Shown here: piece by piece, positions 40,166-42,233 of the stretch
Layout of the letters: each line of letters starts with the position of its first letter
How positions within the stretch are numbered: the first letter of the stretch is position 1
NCBI RefSeq assembly: GCF_000473045.1
Contig: NZ_KI421490.1
Span: 1 to 42,233 of the forward strand
Direction of reading: 5' to 3'
From: Bradyrhizobium sp. WSM3983
Lineage (GTDB): Bacteria; Pseudomonadota; Alphaproteobacteria; Rhizobiales; Xanthobacteraceae
Length of the DNA: 42,233 nucleotides
Made by a program: the position numbers and the translations under genes
Notes under the pieces: model-generated
Seen by the model: the letters and a program-made list of their open reading frames with translations, nothing else
Database searches by the model: none
Told to the model about the DNA's origin: nothing

Positions 40166-41385
40166 CGATGCTTCAGGGCTTCCGGATCGCTCTGCACGCC
40201 TTGCGCCTCAACCCGTTGCGCAGCTTCCTGACCATGCTCGGCATTGTGATCGGCGTTGCGTCGATCGTGACGGTTTTTGCGATCGGCGCCGGCGCGCAGT
40301 TGCGGCTCCAGGAGCAGATCCGCTCGATCGGCGCCAACGTGCTGATGATCATGCCCGGCGCAGTCTACCAGGGCGGGGTCCGTCTCAAGGAAGGCAGCAA
40401 GCTGACGATGACCGAAAGCGACGTGCAGGCCATCCTCGAGCAGATTCCGGAAATCCAGGCCGCGGCCGGATCGATCGCCGGAACGGCGCAAGTCATCCAC
40501 GAGGGCAAGAACTGGAACACGACGATCAACGGCACGACGACCGGGCACTTCATGGTGCGGGATTGGCAGCTTTCCTCCGGACGCTACTTTTCCAACACCG
40601 AGGAAGCCGCCGCCGGAAAAGTCGTGATCCTCGGAAGCACGGTTGCGCGCGAGCTGTTCGCGCCGGGCGACGATCCCATTGGCGCGCAGATCAGGATCAT
40701 GAAGGTCCCCCTCGAAGTGGTCGGCGTGCTCGATCGCAAGGGCCCCGCGCAGGATGATGTCGCCTTCGTCCCCCTCACCACGGCCAAGCTCCGCTTCCTC
40801 GGCAGCGCGAGCAACATCAACCGGGATTCAGTCGCCTACATCATTGCGAAGGTGGCCGCCGACGGTCAGATGACCGGGGCGCGATCGGAAATCGAAAGCC
40901 TGCTGCGGCAACGGCACCGGATCGTTGCGGGTCAGGAAGACGACTTCAAGGTCCAGGATCCGGCCGCGGCGATGGAAGCGCAGCAGGGGGCGATCCGCAC
41001 TGTGGCGCTTCTGCTCGTCGCCATCGCCTCGGTCTCGCTGCTTGTTGGCGGCATCAGCATCATGAACGTCATGATCGTATCGGTGACCGAGCGCACCCGG
41101 GAAATTGGCATCCGCCGGGCGCTCGGCGGGCGCATGCGCGATATTCGTCTCCAGTTTCTCTGCGAAGCGCTCGTGCTCTGCCTGCTCGGCGGTGCCATCG
41201 GCGTCCTCGGCGGCGTCACACTGTCGATGACGGTCGCGCGCATGGCCGGCTGGATCACGTCGATCGACAGCGAAGCAATTGCCCTGGCCCTCGCCTTTTC
41301 AATCGCGACCGGCCTCATCTTTGGTTTCTATCCTGCACACAAGGCGTCCAAGCTCAGTCCGATCGAGGCGCTCAAGACGGAGTGA
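40162..41385 (+). CDS. MacB-type ABC transporter permease
   Basis: 407 residues, with ATGA overlap to the ATPase gene. Topology fits MacB: one N-terminal helix (about 20-45) starting LRLNPLRSFLTMLGIVIGVA, a large periplasmic domain (about 50-275) and three C-terminal helices (about 280-305, 330-360, 370-395) with NVMIVSVTERTREIGIRRALG, the coupling segment. The ending PAHKASKLSPIEALKTE is diagnostic. Together with the adaptor and ATPase it forms a complete tripartite inner-membrane pump. Confidence 0.92.
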   Translation: MTMLQGFRIALHALRLNPLRSFLTMLGIVIGVASIVTVFAIGAGAQLRLQEQIRSIGANVLMIMPGAVYQGGVRLKEGSKLTMTESDVQAILEQIPEIQAAAGSIAGTAQVIHEGKNWNTTINGTTTGHFMVRDWQLSSGRYFSNTEEAAAGKVVILGSTVARELFAPGDDPIGAQIRIMKVPLEVVGVLDRKGPAQDDVAFVPLTTAKLRFLGSASNINRDSVAYIIAKVAADGQMTGARSEIESLLRQRHRIVAGQEDDFKVQDPAAAMEAQQGAIRTVALLLVAIASVSLLVGGISIMNVMIVSVTERTREIGIRRALGGRMRDIRLQFLCEALVLCLLGGAIGVLGGVTLSMTVARMAGWITSIDSEAIALALAFSIATGLIFGFYPAHKASKLSPIEALKTE

Positions 41386-41438
41386 GTACATGCTGGGTTG
41401 GCCACGACATCAAACCACAGGCCAGGGAGGAGCAAGTC

Positions 41439-41744
41439 ATGAGCCCGGATCCAAAAGATTTGATTACGCCGACGCCGCGCGAGCGCGAGCTGATGATGCT
41501 CATCGCGCGTGGACTACAGAACAAGAACATCGCCTACGAGCTCAAGATCTCGGAGAACACGGTGCGGGCGCATATCGGCAACATCATGCGCAAATATCGC
41601 CTCCATAACCGAACCCAGATCGCGATCATCTTCGCGCTCCAGGCGGCACCGCCATCGCTACGTCGCGACCTCGCCAATGCCGAAGGCTATCCGGCTGCGA
41701 CGAAGCCCGCACAAAATCCAGGGGTGCTGACCTCGCCGGAATGA
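41439..41744 (+). CDS. Stand-alone LuxR-type HTH protein
   Basis: 101 residues from ATG at 41439, chosen because gggagg lies 9 bp upstream; a GTG at 41382 overlapping the permease stop is less likely. The HTH (about 8-68) has TPRERELMMLIARGLQNKNI and SENTVRAHIGNIMRKYRL, very like the output domain of NarL/FixJ regulators, but there is no receiver. It follows the permease gene by 53 bp and may regulate the pump genes or act as a GerE-like modulator; both are inference. Confidence 0.8.
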   Translation: MSPDPKDLITPTPRERELMMLIARGLQNKNIAYELKISENTVRAHIGNIMRKYRLHNRTQIAIIFALQAAPPSLRRDLANAEGYPAATKPAQNPGVLTSPE

Positions 41745-42233
41745 CGACCGGCCCGCCAGCTTGCGACCTGGCCAAGACCGGACTGCCAAATGTTTTTTGA
41801 CAATTAGAGTTTGAGAATTTTTAGAGTTTGAGAATTTTGTTTCGACCCCTGAACCCTGCGAACTACAATCCCTTGCGTTGCCTGACAGGCAAAACACGCT
41901 AGGCGTGGGGCAATGCCCGCGGCCAAAAATATTCCACTTTACCGAAATTCGGAAACGGCGTATGCATCACCTCACTCCGGCCCAAGGAAGAGGGGCGTAT
42001 CGCGATCGTCACGAACGCGGGCCGGATTGCGGTGGATGTGGGTCACGTCGGCGCGAAGGCTTCGCAGGGCGGGCAACCGTGAGCGGACGCGTCGCGCGCA
42101 CGACCGGTGTGATCTGCGTACGGCAAAATCGTGTGGTCCTGACGCCCGGGGTCTGTGCGTCAAGGCTCGTGGTGATGCGTGTGGCTCGACCGGGCCCTCG
42201 TATCGGTCATCTGCGAGACGACGGGGGCAATAG
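41745..42233. other. 489-bp end region without a convincing gene
   Basis: From 41745 to 41912 there is AT-rich spacer with a tandem 17-bp repeat. A 106-codon plus-strand frame at 41913-42233 is rich in Arg and Ser and has no domain. From memory its wording resembles the junk translations of an interspersed Bradyrhizobium sequence. I do not call it a gene. Confidence 0.4.
41804..41837. repeat. 17-bp tandem duplication
   Basis: ttagagtttgagaattt occurs twice in direct succession (41804-41820 and 41821-41837). It lies between the LuxR-type HTH gene and the unassigned end region. Confidence 0.85.

Noticed and set aside
41913..42233. Plus-strand frame of 106 codons at the window end
   Set aside because: Arg/Ser-rich, no domain; looks like a translated interspersed repeat.
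1..42233. tRNA, rRNA, CRISPR array, transposase, integrase or phage genes
   Set aside because: Looked for by eye and not found.

Overview
The window is high-GC alphaproteobacterial chromosome, most likely from a Bradyrhizobium-type member of the Rhizobiales. The grounds are gene content (propionyl-CoA carboxylase alpha subunit, many two-component systems, aromatic and sugar-acid catabolism, Omp25/Omp31-like porin), the strong codon bias that opens long shadow frames opposite real genes, and three interspersed palindromic repeats of a style common in that group (4753-4872, 17657-17703, 27107-27152). I see no tRNA, rRNA, CRISPR, IS element, prophage or integrase. Calls come from reading translated sequence only; no database was searched.

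Layout. (1) 1-5356: the 5' part of pccA, a zinc-ribbon metallopeptidase, a divergent three-PAS hybrid histidine kinase, and a half-size EamA transporter. (2) 5390-12279: a co-directional module made of an NtrB-like kinase, an NtrC-like sigma54 activator, two paralogous double-domain proteins of unknown function (one secreted, one cytosolic), an MFS transporter and an ArsB-like permease. A consensus sigma54 promoter lies between the activator and the first unknown gene. Two dyads exactly 22 bp apart sit upstream, inside the activator's last codons. (3) 12289-17656: a sugar-acid locus with a GntR regulator and MFS permease on the minus strand, divergent from an enolase-superfamily enzyme, an IdnO-like 5-ketogluconate reductase and an IdnD-like idonate dehydrogenase, with a palindromic operator between. 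(4) 17742-20405: a small secreted protein opposite a NarX/NarL-type two-component pair.

(5) 20424-27106: an aromatic degradation locus with an extradiol dioxygenase, IclR and TetR regulators, an MhpA-like flavin hydroxylase, a fumarylacetoacetate-hydrolase-family enzyme and a branched-chain-type binding protein without its permease. (6) 27171-33766: single genes (a 7-TM unknown, an ArsR/SRPBCC pair with two identical-architecture operators, a serine hydrolase, an outer-membrane barrel, an SDR lacking its catalytic Tyr and Lys, a GNAT, and small secreted or membrane proteins).

(7) 33792-37421: a minus-strand array of four or five small secreted proteins built of curlin-like repeats, headed by an orphan FixJ-type regulator; no CsgG/E/F exporter lies in the window. 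(8) 38013-41744: a MacA-like adaptor, MacB-type ATPase and permease coupled by ATGA overlaps, then a stand-alone LuxR-type HTH protein. The end of the window (41745-42233) shows no convincing gene.

The best candidates for undescribed biology are the sigma54-controlled double-domain protein module (region 2) and the curlin-repeat array (region 7).
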